Source: UBA2991 sp965221735 (GTDB lineage: Bacteria; Chloroflexota; Dehalococcoidia; Tepidiformales; Tepidiformaceae). Taken from it: a stretch of DNA of 64,000 nt. The DNA lies in assembly GCA_965221735.1 (NCBI GenBank), contig OZ244910.1:1984001-2048000 (forward strand). The letters run 5' to 3'. Position numbers and translations under genes: made by a program. A model generated the notes under the pieces. It had not been told where the DNA came from. It made no database searches and saw only the letters and a list, made by a program, of their open reading frames with translations. Below are positions 40,959-49,707 of this stretch, one piece after another; the stretch's first letter is position 1, and every line of letters begins with the position of its first letter.

Positions 40959-42010
40959 TGGCGAGGCAGCGCGTGGCGGTCATCTTCGGCGGGCGCTCGG
41001 CGGAGCACGAGGTGAGCCTGCGCAGCGCCCGCAGCGTCATCGAGGCCCTCGACGGCGACCGCTGGGAAGTGGCGCCGGTCGGCGTCACGCGTTCGGGCGC
41101 ATGGCTCTCGGTCACGGAGACGGAGCAGGCGCTGGCCAGCGGCGTCGAGGGGCTCCGGGAGGGCGGAATTCCTCTGACGGAGGGTGGAGCACTGGCGGAA
41201 CTGGGGTCGTGCGACGTGGCCTTCCCGCTGGTCCATGGCACCTACGGCGAGGACGGCTGCCTGCAGGGCCTGCTCGAGATGGCGGATGTCCCGTACGCAG
41301 GCGCGGGGGTGGCGGCGAGCGGGGTGGGGATGGACAAGGCGCTGCAGAAGGCGCTGTTCGCGGAGGCGGGGATCCCCGTCGCGCGTTATGTAGTGCTTCG
41401 CCGCTGGGAGATCGAGGGCGATCCGGAGGGGACGCGCCGGTTCGTCGAGGACGAAATCGGGTACCCCTGCTTCGCCAAGCCGGCGAACGGCGGGTCGAGC
41501 ATCGGGATCACGCGCGTGGCCTCGCGCGAGGACCTCGCGCAGGCGTTCGCGGCAGCCCTTCCCCACGACGAGAAGGTCGTGGTGGAGCGGGCGATGGCGG
41601 GGCGCGAGATCGAGTGCTCGGTGCTCGGCAACGCAGCGCCGGAGGCGGCGGCGGTGGTCGGCGAGATCGAGCCGGACCGCGAGTTCTACGACTACGACAG
41701 CAAGTACGCCTCCGACTCCGGAACGGCCCTGCACGTGCCCGCGCGCATCGACACGGAAGCGGCGGAGCGGGTGCGGGAACTGGCCCGGCGGATGTACCTG
41801 GCGATGGGCTGCGAGGGATACGCGCGCGTCGACTTCTTCGTGGATGAGGACGGGGAGGTGACCGGCAGCGAGGTGAACACCGTTCCGGGGTTCACCAGCA
41901 TCAGCATGTTCCCGAGGCTGTGGGAGGCGAGCGGGCTCGCCTATCCCGACCTGCTCACGCGCATCCTCGACCTCGCCATCGAGCGGGCGGAACGGGGGTC
42001 GACGCGATGA
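40958..42010 (+). CDS. ddl: D-alanine--D-alanine ligase
   Basis: 350 residues from the ATG at 40958, whose first base is the last base of the murB stop; GTG codons at 40952 and 40955 are alternatives. It makes the D-Ala-D-Ala used by MurF. RVAVIFGGRSAEHEVSLRSA is the ATP-grasp opening. The loop CDVAFPLVHGTYGEDGCLQG near 90, AGVAASGVGMDKALQKALF near 118, YPCFAKPANGGSSIGITRV near 168 and the metal site SEVNTVPGFTSISMFPRLW near 308 are intact. TSISMFPRLW suggests a Ser/Tyr-type rather than vancomycin-resistance (lactate) specificity, but that is weak. Confidence 0.95.
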   Translation: MARQRVAVIFGGRSAEHEVSLRSARSVIEALDGDRWEVAPVGVTRSGAWLSVTETEQALASGVEGLREGGIPLTEGGALAELGSCDVAFPLVHGTYGEDGCLQGLLEMADVPYAGAGVAASGVGMDKALQKALFAEAGIPVARYVVLRRWEIEGDPEGTRRFVEDEIGYPCFAKPANGGSSIGITRVASREDLAQAFAAALPHDEKVVVERAMAGREIECSVLGNAAPEAAAVVGEIEPDREFYDYDSKYASDSGTALHVPARIDTEAAERVRELARRMYLAMGCEGYARVDFFVDEDGEVTGSEVNTVPGFTSISMFPRLWEASGLAYPDLLTRILDLAIERAERGSTR

Positions 42011-42909
42011 TCAGGCGACACGAACCGCGCAAGCCCCGGCGGCAGCCAAACCGGATCGTGCGCCGGAAGCGGCCCGCGAAGGCGGACATCCCCTTGCAGA
42101 AGCCGGCGCATGCCGAGGTGGGCAGGAAGGACCATGCCGTGGGGCGGCGGAGGCGGCGGCGGCGGCTGGGTACGCAGACCGTGGCCTACGGCCGGCGCGG
42201 GCTCTCGTGGCTGCGAGCGCGCCGGCTGTCGATCGCGGCCGCGTTGCTCCTTCTCGGCGTCATCGGGGCAGGGGTCTGGGCGTGGCACTCGCCGGCGCTG
42301 CGGGTGCGGGAGGTGGAGGTCGAGGGGGCGGTGGCGACGCGCGAGCGCGACATCCTGGAACGCGTCGACCTCTGGGGCGAGCGCATGTTGACCGCCGACC
42401 TGGGCAACGTCGCGGACGCGATTGCCGAGCTGCCGCTGGTGGCCTCGGTCGAGATCACGCGGGAGTGGCCGGAGACGGTCCACATCACGGTCCGCGAACG
42501 GGAGCCGTGGGGCTCCTGGGAGCAGGCCGGGCTGCGCTACACGATCGACCGCGAAGGCTACGTGCTGGGACACCGGGATCCGCCCGCGGATTCGACGACG
42601 ATCGTGAGCAACGAGTCGTACTCCCTGCGGCCGGGCGACCGGGTGGACTATCACGCCGTCGACGCCGCCGCGGAGATCAACCAGCAGATCGAAGAGGCGC
42701 TGGGAACACGCGCCGTCGAACTCACGTACTCGCCGGGCGAGGGCATTCGCGTTCGCACGGCAGACGGACAAACGGCGCTGCTCGGGGATTCGAGCGGCAT
42801 CGCCTACAAGCTCGCCGTGTGGGCCCGCGTGGCCGAGGAAGCGCTGGCGAGAGACATCACCTACTCAACCATCGACCTGCGGTTCGGGGACAGACCCGTC
42901 CTGCGGTGA
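42007..42909 (+). CDS. ftsQ: FtsQ/DivIB-like cell division protein
   Basis: 300 residues; ATG overlaps the ddl stop. The first 70 residues are strongly basic (Arg/Lys repeats), followed by one membrane helix (about 77-97). Outside the membrane comes a POTRA domain: LRVREVEVEGAVATRERDIL, then LPLVASVEITREWPETVHIT. The beta domain continues YTIDREGYVLGHRD to the end. It links the early and late divisome through FtsL/FtsB. The size, topology and location before ftsA fit FtsQ. The unusually long basic cytoplasmic tail could bind DNA or membrane lipids, which is inference. Confidence 0.88.
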   Translation: MIRRHEPRKPRRQPNRIVRRKRPAKADIPLQKPAHAEVGRKDHAVGRRRRRRRLGTQTVAYGRRGLSWLRARRLSIAAALLLLGVIGAGVWAWHSPALRVREVEVEGAVATRERDILERVDLWGERMLTADLGNVADAIAELPLVASVEITREWPETVHITVREREPWGSWEQAGLRYTIDREGYVLGHRDPPADSTTIVSNESYSLRPGDRVDYHAVDAAAEINQQIEEALGTRAVELTYSPGEGIRVRTADGQTALLGDSSGIAYKLAVWARVAEEALARDITYSTIDLRFGDRPVLR

Positions 42910-42930
42910 AAGACGTCAACGAGGGGAACC

Positions 42931-44175
42931 ATGAAGAAAAGTAACGCCATAGCAGCCATCGACATCGGCTCGACGAAGGTGTCCGCGCTCGTCGCAGACG
43001 TGAACGAGTACGGGCAGGCGCGCGTGCTCGGCGTCGGCGTGGCGCCGGCCGCCGGCCTCTCCCGCGGGGTGATCGACAACATCCAGTCGGCCCGCGACGC
43101 CGTCGCGACGGCGGTGGAGAAGGCGGAGCAGTCGTGCGGGATGCGGATCCTGAGCGGCGTGGTCGGGATCGCGGGCGGGCACCTGAGCTCGCAGAACAAC
43201 CGCGGGATCGTCGCCATCTCCGACCGGACGGAGCCGATCACGGCCGACGACCGGGCGCGGGCGATCGAGGTGGCGGGGCAGATCAGCATCCCCACGAACC
43301 GCCAGATCCTGCACGTGATCCCCCGGGGGTACTGGATCGAGGGCACCGATCCCGTCTCCGACCCGGTGGGGATGTACGGGGCGCGGCTCGACGCGGAGAC
43401 GCACATCGTGACGGGGGCCGTCTCGGCGGTGCAGAACCTGACGAAGTGCGTCGAGGACGCGGGCATCCAGGTCGACGAGATCGTGCTTGGCTCGCTCGCG
43501 GCGGCGACGGGCTCGCTGACAACGGAGGAACGCGCGCAGGGCGTGGCGGCCGTCGACATCGGCGGGAGCACGACATCGATCTGCGTGTACGACGAGGGCT
43601 CGGTAGCGCACACGGCGACGCTGTCGCTGGGAGGCGCCCACCTGACGCAGGACCTCGCACGCCTGCTGCGGTGCCCCTGGGAAAGCGCGGAACGGCTGAA
43701 GTGCGAGCACGGTTCGGCGCTGACCATGGAGGGCGTCGGGAATGTCGACGTCGAGGTTCGCTCCTTCGGCACGAACTCACGGAAGCGCGTCTCGGCCGGG
43801 CACGTGGCCGAGATCCTGCAAGCGCGCACGGAAGAGATCCTGGAAATGGTGGCCATCGAGCTGAAGCGCGCGGGCTACCTGGACCGGCTCGCGGCCGGCC
43901 TCGTCCTCACGGGAGGCACGAGCCTGCTGCGGGGCATCGACGAGCTCGCGGAACACCGCCTGGACCTGCCCGCACGCGTGGGCGGTCCGCGCGGCTGCAC
44001 GGGGCTTACGGACCTCATCGCGACTCCCGCCTACACCACCGTGGTGGGGCTCGCGAAGCACGCCCTGCGCGGGACCGCTCCAACGGCGCGTCCCGCCGGA
44101 GCCCGAAGAGACGACCCGGAGAGCGGCTTCTTCAGGCGCATCGCTGCGTTTGGACGAGCCTTCATCCCCCAGTAA
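42931..44175 (+). CDS. ftsA: Cell division protein FtsA
   Basis: 414 residues; GGGGAA precedes the ATG. An actin-like ATPase that tethers FtsZ to the membrane. AAIDIGSTKVSALVADVNE is the phosphate-1 loop, and GVVGIAGGHLSSQNNRGIVA begins the FtsA-specific 1C domain. AVDIGGSTTSICVYDEGSV near 208 is phosphate-2, and GLVLTGGTSLLRGIDELAE near 328 is the adenosine motif. The C-terminus ends in an amphipathic helix FRRIAAFGRAFIP suited to membrane binding. It follows ftsQ by 21 bases and precedes ftsZ by about 90. Confidence 0.95.
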   Translation: MKKSNAIAAIDIGSTKVSALVADVNEYGQARVLGVGVAPAAGLSRGVIDNIQSARDAVATAVEKAEQSCGMRILSGVVGIAGGHLSSQNNRGIVAISDRTEPITADDRARAIEVAGQISIPTNRQILHVIPRGYWIEGTDPVSDPVGMYGARLDAETHIVTGAVSAVQNLTKCVEDAGIQVDEIVLGSLAAATGSLTTEERAQGVAAVDIGGSTTSICVYDEGSVAHTATLSLGGAHLTQDLARLLRCPWESAERLKCEHGSALTMEGVGNVDVEVRSFGTNSRKRVSAGHVAEILQARTEEILEMVAIELKRAGYLDRLAAGLVLTGGTSLLRGIDELAEHRLDLPARVGGPRGCTGLTDLIATPAYTTVVGLAKHALRGTAPTARPAGARRDDPESGFFRRIAAFGRAFIPQ

Positions 44176-44268
44176 CCGAGAACACCCGCAACCGAGGAGG
44201 CCGACCCGAGAAGCTAACCACCAGGACGACCAGCAATCCGCTCACACCCCACAGACGGAGGAAGAACG

Positions 44269-45399
44269 TTGAGCTACACAGTGGACAGGGAACTGCTGCC
44301 AGACATCAAGGTCATCGGAGTCGGCGGGGGCGGCGGGAACGCCGTCAACCGCATGGTTCACGCCAACATCCCGGGCGTGACCTTCGTGGCCGTGAACACC
44401 GACGCGCAGGCGCTCGCCAGCTCCGACGCGGAGATGCGCATGCGTATCGGGGAGAAGCTAACGAAGGGCCTGGGCGTCGGGGGCGACCCGACGCGCGGCG
44501 AGCGCGCCGCCGAGGAGAGCCGGGCCGAGCTCGAGGAGCTGCTGAACGGCGCCGAGATGGTGTTCGTGGCGGCCGGCATGGGAGGCGGCACCGGCACGGG
44601 CGCCGCGCCGGTCGTGGCCGAGGTGGCGCGTGAAGTCGGCGCGCTGACAATCGGCACGGTCACGACGCCGTTCGCCTGGGAGGGCGCCGGCCGCAGCCAG
44701 GCGGCCCGCGGCGGCATCGAGAAGCTGCGGGAGAAGGTCGACACGCTCATTTCGATCCCGAACTCGCGGCTGCTCGAGAGTTGCCCGGACGACTACACGG
44801 TCGATGAAGCGTTCGAGATGGCGGACGACGTGCTTCGGCAGGCGATCCAGGCGATCTCGAACATCATCAGCCAGAACGGCGCGATCAACCTCGACTTCAA
44901 CGACGTTCGCACCGTGATGAGCGAGGCGGGTCCGGCTCTCCTCGCCATCGGGGCGGCGTCGGGCGAGAACCGCGCCGCGGAAGCGGCGAAGAAGGCCACG
45001 TCCAGCCCGATGCTCGATCAGACGATCAACGGGGCGACAAACGTGCTCTTCAACGTCACGCACGACGGCAACCTGAAGCTGCGCGAGCTCGACATCGCCG
45101 CCCGCGTCATCGCGGAGGTGGTCGACAGCACGGCCAACATCATCTTCGGCACCGTCATCGACCCATCGGTCGGGGATTCGGTGCACATGACGGTCATCGC
45201 GACGGGATTCTCGGAGACGCAGTCCCCGACGGTTGGCCTGACCCGGGAGAGCGCGCCGCGAGCGGTGCCGCTGGAGCTTCCGGGCATTTCCAATGAGGAG
45301 GACGCTGAATTGCCGGCGTTTCTTAGGCGCAACATCCGCTCAATGGGCGAGATCGGCGCCAACGGCGATCGAGAAGCGAGGATGGCTGAAAGGAGGTAG
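44269..45399 (+). CDS. ftsZ: Cell division protein FtsZ
   Basis: 376 residues read from TTG, eight bases after GGAGGAAG. A tubulin-like GTPase forming the Z-ring. The N-terminal IKVIGVGGGGGNAVNRM and the tubulin signature MGGGTGTGAAPVVAEVAR near 103 bind GTP. The T7 loop NGAINLDFNDVRTVMSEAG near 203 supplies the catalytic Asp. The C-terminal linker is short and the conserved tail reads ELPAFLRR, the FtsA/SepF docking motif. Extra residues follow the motif (NIRSMGEIGANGDREARM), which is slightly unusual since it is generally near the C-terminus. Last gene of the cluster. Confidence 0.97.
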   Translation: MSYTVDRELLPDIKVIGVGGGGGNAVNRMVHANIPGVTFVAVNTDAQALASSDAEMRMRIGEKLTKGLGVGGDPTRGERAAEESRAELEELLNGAEMVFVAAGMGGGTGTGAAPVVAEVAREVGALTIGTVTTPFAWEGAGRSQAARGGIEKLREKVDTLISIPNSRLLESCPDDYTVDEAFEMADDVLRQAIQAISNIISQNGAINLDFNDVRTVMSEAGPALLAIGAASGENRAAEAAKKATSSPMLDQTINGATNVLFNVTHDGNLKLRELDIAARVIAEVVDSTANIIFGTVIDPSVGDSVHMTVIATGFSETQSPTVGLTRESAPRAVPLELPGISNEEDAELPAFLRRNIRSMGEIGANGDREARMAERR

Positions 45400-45423
45400 C
45401 CGCCAAAACCGAGCGCACGGTTG

Positions 45424-45437
45424 AGTCCGGCAGGACT
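45424..45437 (+). other. Small hairpin downstream of ftsZ
   Basis: AGTCC and GGACT pair around a GGCA loop (five base pairs). It precedes the terminator by 15 bases and may form part of a structured 3' end of the ftsZ transcript. Confidence 0.4.
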
Positions 45438-45452
45438 GCTTCTCGACCAGAC

Positions 45453-45500
45453 GGGCGGGACCTGGAGCCTTGGGAGATGGCGACAGGTCCCGTCCTTTTT
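45453..45500 (+). terminator. Intrinsic terminator of the dcw cluster
   Basis: A 12-bp stem (45453-45464 with 45484-45495, one G-T wobble) encloses a 19-base loop and is followed directly by TTTTT. It is the only convincing rho-independent terminator I see in the window. Confidence 0.8.
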
Positions 45501-45578
45501 CTGTGAGCTATGCGCCGGCCACCCCGCCGGCGGCACCTCTCCTTTCAGCCAGATCATCACGGTATCACGGGGCGTCAA

Positions 45579-46316
45579 CTACTTACCACCGGCCTCCTCG
45601 CCGGCGGGCCATTCGACGGTGCGGCCGCTTTCCATCGGCTCGCCCAGCAGGCGCGCCTCGATCCAGGGCGCCAGCAGGTCGTCGAGGGCTTCGGCTACGG
45701 TCCCGAGGGAGTGGCCGGCGTCGCCGTAGACGACGAGGCGTTTGGGGTCGAGGGCGCGACGGTAGATGTCCTCGCTGGCCTCGGAATCGAGGACCTCGTC
45801 GGCGCTGCCGTGGACGAGCAGGAGGGGGCGGTCGAGCTCCTCGACCTGGCGGGTGCCGTAGAGCTGGGGCGAGAGCGAGGCGACCCCGCGCACAAGCGGA
45901 TGGAGGGCGCCTGCCTTCACGACGACGGCGCCGCCGAAGCTGTGCCCGACGAGGACGGCGTCGGTGGCGCCGATCCCCTTCAGGAACGAGCAGCCGGCGA
46001 GGATATCGAGGACGCACTCCTCGAAGACGTTGGGCTGGCGGTAGTCGAGGCGGAGAACGCTCACATTGCGGGGCATAAGGAGGCCGGGGAGACGGGCGAA
46101 GAGGCCTCCGGCGGGGCCGTCGAGGCCGCCCATCGCGCCGCCCGCACAGATGGCCGCGCCGGAACCGCCCTGCACCGGATGGAACACGCCGGGGATCTCC
46201 CCCCGGCTGGTCTCCAGAACGACGGACAGGCTCTCGGGCGTGGGGCCGGGGGCGGCCGTCACGTTGTGGAGGGAGAGGGTCAGGTCTTCGGATTCGGGAT
46301 GCTCGGGCTCGGTCAC
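45579..46316 (-). CDS. Alpha/beta hydrolase
   Basis: 245 residues from a GTG. The nucleophile elbow GHSFGG lies in AVLVGHSFGGAVVVKAGALH near residue 140. The final His is in GDAGHSLGTVAEALDDLL near 205, and the acid is likely the Asp of LLVHGSADEVLDSEASEDI near 182, giving a complete triad. It belongs to the broad serine hydrolase superfamily, perhaps the dienelactone-hydrolase-like branch (VFHPVQGGSGAAICAGGAMG near the N-terminus). Substrate unknown. A TATCGT hexamer ends six bases before the start, so it is likely its own leaderless unit. Confidence 0.82.
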   Translation of the reverse strand: MTEPEHPESEDLTLSLHNVTAAPGPTPESLSVVLETSRGEIPGVFHPVQGGSGAAICAGGAMGGLDGPAGGLFARLPGLLMPRNVSVLRLDYRQPNVFEECVLDILAGCSFLKGIGATDAVLVGHSFGGAVVVKAGALHPLVRGVASLSPQLYGTRQVEELDRPLLLVHGSADEVLDSEASEDIYRRALDPKRLVVYGDAGHSLGTVAEALDDLLAPWIEARLLGEPMESGRTVEWPAGEEAGGK

Positions 46317-46322
46317 GCGCGC

Positions 46323-46328
46323 ACGATA
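46323..46328 (-). promoter_or_regulatory. -10-like TATCGT before the hydrolase gene
   Basis: TATCGT on the minus strand ends six bases before the GTG start, within the 33-base gap to the globin gene. No ribosome site is present. Confidence 0.45.
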
Positions 46329-46349
46329 CAGCCCGGCGCGGGCGGCCGG

Positions 46350-46769
46350 TCAGGTGATCCAGGCGTCGTCGGGAAGGGGATCGCGGGGCACGTCCTCGTG
46401 GGCGTTGACCATGTGGTGGGCGAGCGTTTCGAGCCGTCCCCAGATGGCGTCGAACTCGTCCTGGGCGAGCTGCTGCGACTCAAGGGCGGCGCGCATGTGC
46501 GTGAGCCAGAGTTGGGCGTGGTGCTCGGCGATGACGAAGGGGAAGTGGCGGCGGCGGAGGCGGGGGTGGCCGTAGCGCTCGGAGTAGCGGGCCTCACCGC
46601 CGAGCCACTGCTCGAAGAAGAGCGTCAGCTTTTCGCGGCCGGGGGCGAGGTCGTCGGGGTAGAGGGCGCGCAGAGGAGCGTCTTTCGCGACGGCCTCGTA
46701 AAACGTCTCCACGATGGCCTCGACGACCTCGCGCCCGCCGATGCGCTCGAAGGGGGTCCCGGCACTCAC
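46350..46769 (-). CDS. Group II truncated hemoglobin
   Basis: 139 residues from a GTG overlapping the permease stop. The 2-over-2 globin fold is recognisable: FERIGGREVVEAIVETFYEA, YPDDLAPGREKLTLFFEQWL, then YGHPRLRRRHFPFVIAEHHA with the proximal His in RRRHFPF, and the group II Trp (G8) in LWLTHMRAAL. These proteins bind oxygen, NO or CO, often for NO detoxification. It is coupled to an ABC exporter, so a stress or detoxification operon is plausible but not shown. Confidence 0.92.
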   Translation of the reverse strand: MSAGTPFERIGGREVVEAIVETFYEAVAKDAPLRALYPDDLAPGREKLTLFFEQWLGGEARYSERYGHPRLRRRHFPFVIAEHHAQLWLTHMRAALESQQLAQDEFDAIWGRLETLAHHMVNAHEDVPRDPLPDDAWIT

Positions 46770-47527
46770 GAGGTCCTCCAGCGCAGGGCGAGCAGGGTGA
46801 GGGTGAAGGAGGCGATGCTGAAGCCGAGAGTGGCGGCGGCGCCCCGGAGCAGATCCAGCCCGTCCCAGCCGTCGATGATGAGGGCCCGCTGCGCCTCGAG
46901 GACGTACGTGATGGGATTGATGGTCGCGAGCACCTGGAGCCAGTCGGCGAAGACCTCCTTCGGGGCGAAGGCCGTGGAGAGGAAGATGAGGGGAAAGAGG
47001 AGCAGTCCCCCGGCGGCAGCGGCCTGGGGACTGCCCGTGCGAAGGGCGATGGCAGCATTGAAACCGGAATACGCCATCCCGAAGCCGAACGACCCGAGGA
47101 GCAACACGAGCAGGCCGGGGACGCCGGTATCGAACCCGGTACCAAAGACGAGCCCCACGCCGACGATGAAGGCGGTGATGAGGACGGTGCGCACCCCGTC
47201 GGCAGTGATGCGACCGAGGACGATGGCGGATCGGGGGGCGGGGGTGAGCAGGAGCTTGTCGAAATAGCCGCGCTGGATGTCCGTGATCGTGCCGAGCCCG
47301 GCGCTCGCCGAGATGCTGGAGGCCGCGGCAAGGATGGCGACAGGCACCTGGAAGCCCGTGAAGTTGTCGACACCGAAGGCGTCACCGGCGATCGAGCCGA
47401 TAGAGCCGACGGTAACGGCGAAGAAGAAGAGGGGAATCAGGACGTTGCCAGCTTCCTGCGCAGGGTTTCGCACCGCTTCCCGAAGGGAGCGCAGGGTGAG
47501 GAAGTAGACGGTCGTGAGGGACTGCAT
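46766..47527 (-). CDS. ABC-2 type transporter permease
   Basis: 253 residues with six hydrophobic segments, the DrrB/ABC-2 layout. The amphipathic connector LGTITDIQRGYFDKLLLTP, then RSAIVLGRITADGVRTVL, lies after helix two, and FLSTAFAPKEVFADWLQVLA with INPITYVLEAQRALII near residue 210 is the conserved ABC-2 loop before the last helix. It forms the membrane part of an exporter with the adjacent ATPase, and overlaps it by ATGA. Exported substrate (drug, lipid or polysaccharide) cannot be inferred. Confidence 0.9.
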   Translation of the reverse strand: MQSLTTVYFLTLRSLREAVRNPAQEAGNVLIPLFFFAVTVGSIGSIAGDAFGVDNFTGFQVPVAILAAASSISASAGLGTITDIQRGYFDKLLLTPAPRSAIVLGRITADGVRTVLITAFIVGVGLVFGTGFDTGVPGLLVLLLGSFGFGMAYSGFNAAIALRTGSPQAAAAGGLLLFPLIFLSTAFAPKEVFADWLQVLATINPITYVLEAQRALIIDGWDGLDLLRGAAATLGFSIASFTLTLLALRWRTS

Positions 47528-48501
47528 CAGGCGGCTCCCCCTTCGGCAGCGGAGGGCTCCTCGACGCGGAGGTGGTGGCCGGTCGCCTCAAGGAACACGT
47601 CGTCGAGGCTGGGGCGGGAGATGCCGACGTCGCCGACCTCGATGCCGGCATCGTCGAGGGCGAGGACGATGCGGGCGACGGCGCGGGCGCCGTCGGGGAC
47701 GTAGACGACGGCCGCGCCGTCGGCGATCTGCACGCGCTCGACGCCTGCGACGTCGCCTGAGACCCTGGCGGCGCGGTCGAGGGCATCCGCGGCGAGCACC
47801 TGAACGGTGACGACATCGGTACCGATGCGCGCCTTCATCTCGGCGGGGGAGCCGCGGGCGATGATGCGGCCCTCGTCGATGATGGCGAGGTCGTGGGCGA
47901 GGCGGTCGGCTTCCTCGAGGTACTGGGTCGTGAGGAAGACGGTGATGCCGTCCTCCGCGCTGAGGCGGGTGACATAGCGCCAGATGGCCTCACGGCTGAC
48001 GGGGTCGAGGCCGGTGGTGGGCTCGTCGAGGAAGAGGATGCCGGGACCGTGCACCAGTGCGGCGGCGAGGTCGAGGCGACGCTTCATGCCGCCCGAGTAG
48101 GTGCCGATAGCGCGGTCGGCCGCGCCCTCAAGGTCGACGATGGCGAGGAGCTCGTCGACGCGCCGGCGGCGGGCGCCGCCGCCGAGACCGAAGAGGCGGG
48201 CCTGGAGCGTGAGCAGCTCGCGGCCGGTCTGGATGTCGTCGAGGCCGGCCTCCTGCAGGGCGACGCCGATGCGGCGGCGCACGGCGCGGGCGTCGTCGCG
48301 GATGTCGAGGCCGTCGACGCGCGCGCTGCCGGCGGTGGGACGGAGGAGGGTCGTGAGCATGCGGATGGTGGTCGTCTTACCGGAACCGTTCTGGCCGAGG
48401 AAGCCGAAGATGGTCCCGGGGGCGATGTCGAGGTCGATCCCGTCGACGGCGCGCACCTCATCGAAGTGCTTCACCAGTCCCTCTGCCCAGATGGCGCTCA
48501 T
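47527..48501 (-). CDS. ABC transporter ATP-binding protein (DrrA-like)
   Basis: 324 residues from the ATG at 48501. Walker A GQNGSGKTTTIRML near residue 43, Q-loop in RIGVALQEAGLDDIQTG, signature YSGGMKRRLDLAAALVHGP near 140, Walker B GILFLDEPTTGLDP near 160 and the H-loop TVFLTTQYLEEAD. The DrrA-type C-terminal extension (about 225-324) is present and ends with FLEATGHHLRVEE. It powers the exporter formed with the following permease. The -10 hexamer is seven bases before the ATG and no ribosome site is seen. Confidence 0.94.
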   Translation of the reverse strand: MSAIWAEGLVKHFDEVRAVDGIDLDIAPGTIFGFLGQNGSGKTTTIRMLTTLLRPTAGSARVDGLDIRDDARAVRRRIGVALQEAGLDDIQTGRELLTLQARLFGLGGGARRRRVDELLAIVDLEGAADRAIGTYSGGMKRRLDLAAALVHGPGILFLDEPTTGLDPVSREAIWRYVTRLSAEDGITVFLTTQYLEEADRLAHDLAIIDEGRIIARGSPAEMKARIGTDVVTVQVLAADALDRAARVSGDVAGVERVQIADGAAVVYVPDGARAVARIVLALDDAGIEVGDVGISRPSLDDVFLEATGHHLRVEEPSAAEGGAA

Positions 48502-48508
48502 CGGTTCG

Positions 48509-48536
48509 AGCGTAGGGCATTGCGTGCGTTCGGCAA
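48509..48536 (-). promoter_or_regulatory. Promoter of the ABC exporter/globin operon
   Basis: Minus-strand TTGCCG (plus 48531-48536) and TACGCT (48509-48514) are separated by 16 bases. The -10 ends seven bases before the ATG, so the mRNA is predicted to be leaderless. Confidence 0.5.
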
Positions 48537-48547
48537 ACTTCGACCCG

Positions 48548-49246
48548 TTATGTCGTGTTTTCGCCGGCCGGATAGGGGACGGCCTCACCGTTCGCGATGA
48601 CCTGGGCGAGGAGGTCGAGGTTGTCGCTATTGACGCCCGCCGCGCCGGCGCCGAGGACACGCTCCAGTTCGGCGGTCGTGTTCACCGGCCACACGAAGGT
48701 TGACACGCCACGCCCGGCAAGCTCGCTCATGAGGGCGGGCTCGACGAGCGTGATGTGCATGGAGAGGGCGTGGAAGCGGTCTCCAAGGTGGGGCAACAGC
48801 TCGGCGAGCTCGTGGGGCCAGGCGGCGGAGGGGATGAGGCAGACGCCATCCCGCCCCTCGAACGGTTCCAGGAGCCACCACTCGCGGGTCGTGACGGCAT
48901 AGGTGGCGCCGGGGCGGCGGTCGAAGGCGGCCGCGACACTCTCGGAGAGGGCGAGCGTCTCGGACTTGAGGTCGACCATGAGCTGGACATCGGGTCCCGC
49001 CGCTTCGATGACGGCGTCGAGTTCGAGGCGGGGGCCCCAGCCGGGAGAGAGCCGCCAGCGCTCGCGGAGCAGGGGGAGGGGACCGACGGCCTTCGCGTGA
49101 CGGACTTCGACGCGGCCGCGTCGAAGCCAGACATCGAGCTCGGCAAGGTCGGCGCCGATGGACGTTGCGTGTTCGAGGCGGGCGAGGTCGTTTCCGGCCC
49201 GGTGGGCGATCGCGACCGGACGACCGTCGGGGCGGGGACAGGTCAC
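48548..49246 (-). CDS. Glycerophosphodiester phosphodiesterase family protein
   Basis: 232 residues from a GTG overlapping the thioesterase stop. TIM-barrel GDPD elements: VAIAHRAGND near residue 12 (catalytic His-Arg), ADLAELDVWL near 33 with the metal Glu and Asp, and VEVRHAKAVG near 47 (second His). LMVDLKSETLAL near 88 holds another metal-linked acidic residue; STFVWPVNTTAELERVL near 188 and GVNSDNLDLL near 210 are the late conserved strands. No signal peptide. It releases glycerol 3-phosphate or related products from phosphodiesters; the specific substrate is unknown. Confidence 0.86.
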   Translation of the reverse strand: MTCPRPDGRPVAIAHRAGNDLARLEHATSIGADLAELDVWLRRGRVEVRHAKAVGPLPLLRERWRLSPGWGPRLELDAVIEAAGPDVQLMVDLKSETLALSESVAAAFDRRPGATYAVTTREWWLLEPFEGRDGVCLIPSAAWPHELAELLPHLGDRFHALSMHITLVEPALMSELAGRGVSTFVWPVNTTAELERVLGAGAAGVNSDNLDLLAQVIANGEAVPYPAGENTT

Positions 49247-49707
49247 GAAGGGGCTCCGCCTCGCTGGAGCAGGTACTGGACGTCGGGCGGGAGGGGGACG
49301 CCGCGACCGGTCACGGTGTCGAGCCAGGCCCAGGAGTGGACGAAGGTGGCGACGGGGGTTCCGCGAGCGGTGGAGCGCACGGAGAACTCCTGCTCGAAGC
49401 CCCGGTCGTCGGCACTGGTGGTCGTGACCTCGATGGTGGCGCCGTCCCGCCAGGGAAGGGGAGCGTGGTAGACGGCGCGGGTCTCGCGCTGGACGGCGAC
49501 GACGTGGTCGGGTTTGGAGACGCCGCAGTGCTCCTCGAAGGCGGCGTAGGCGAGCTCGCTGAGGGCGAGGAGCACGCCCGCGTGGACGAAACCGGTGTCC
49601 GTGAAGGTGTCGGTGTGGCGGGTGGGGTAGGAGATGGAGAAGGGCACGGCCCGATCGTGGGAGTCCGGGACGCGAGAGGCAAGCCTAGAAGATGACGGCG
49701 TCGACAC
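49243..49707 (-). CDS. Hotdog-fold acyl-CoA thioesterase-like protein (4HBT)
   Basis: 154 residues from a GTG that overlaps the DoxX-like gene by 23 bases; the first 20 residues may not be translated. The hotdog pattern ISYPTRHTDTFTDTGFVHAG with the long helix LLALSELAYAAFEEHCG is followed by strands AVQRETRAVYHAPLPWRDG, ATIEVTTTSADDRGFEQEFS and VATFVHSWAWLD. The Asp/His near TDTFTDTGFVH is in the position of the 4-hydroxybenzoyl-CoA thioesterase catalytic Asp. Substrate unknown. It lies between the DoxX-like and GDPD genes in one minus-strand run. Confidence 0.8.
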   Translation of the reverse strand: MSTPSSSRLASRVPDSHDRAVPFSISYPTRHTDTFTDTGFVHAGVLLALSELAYAAFEEHCGVSKPDHVVAVQRETRAVYHAPLPWRDGATIEVTTTSADDRGFEQEFSVRSTARGTPVATFVHSWAWLDTVTGRGVPLPPDVQYLLQRGGAPS

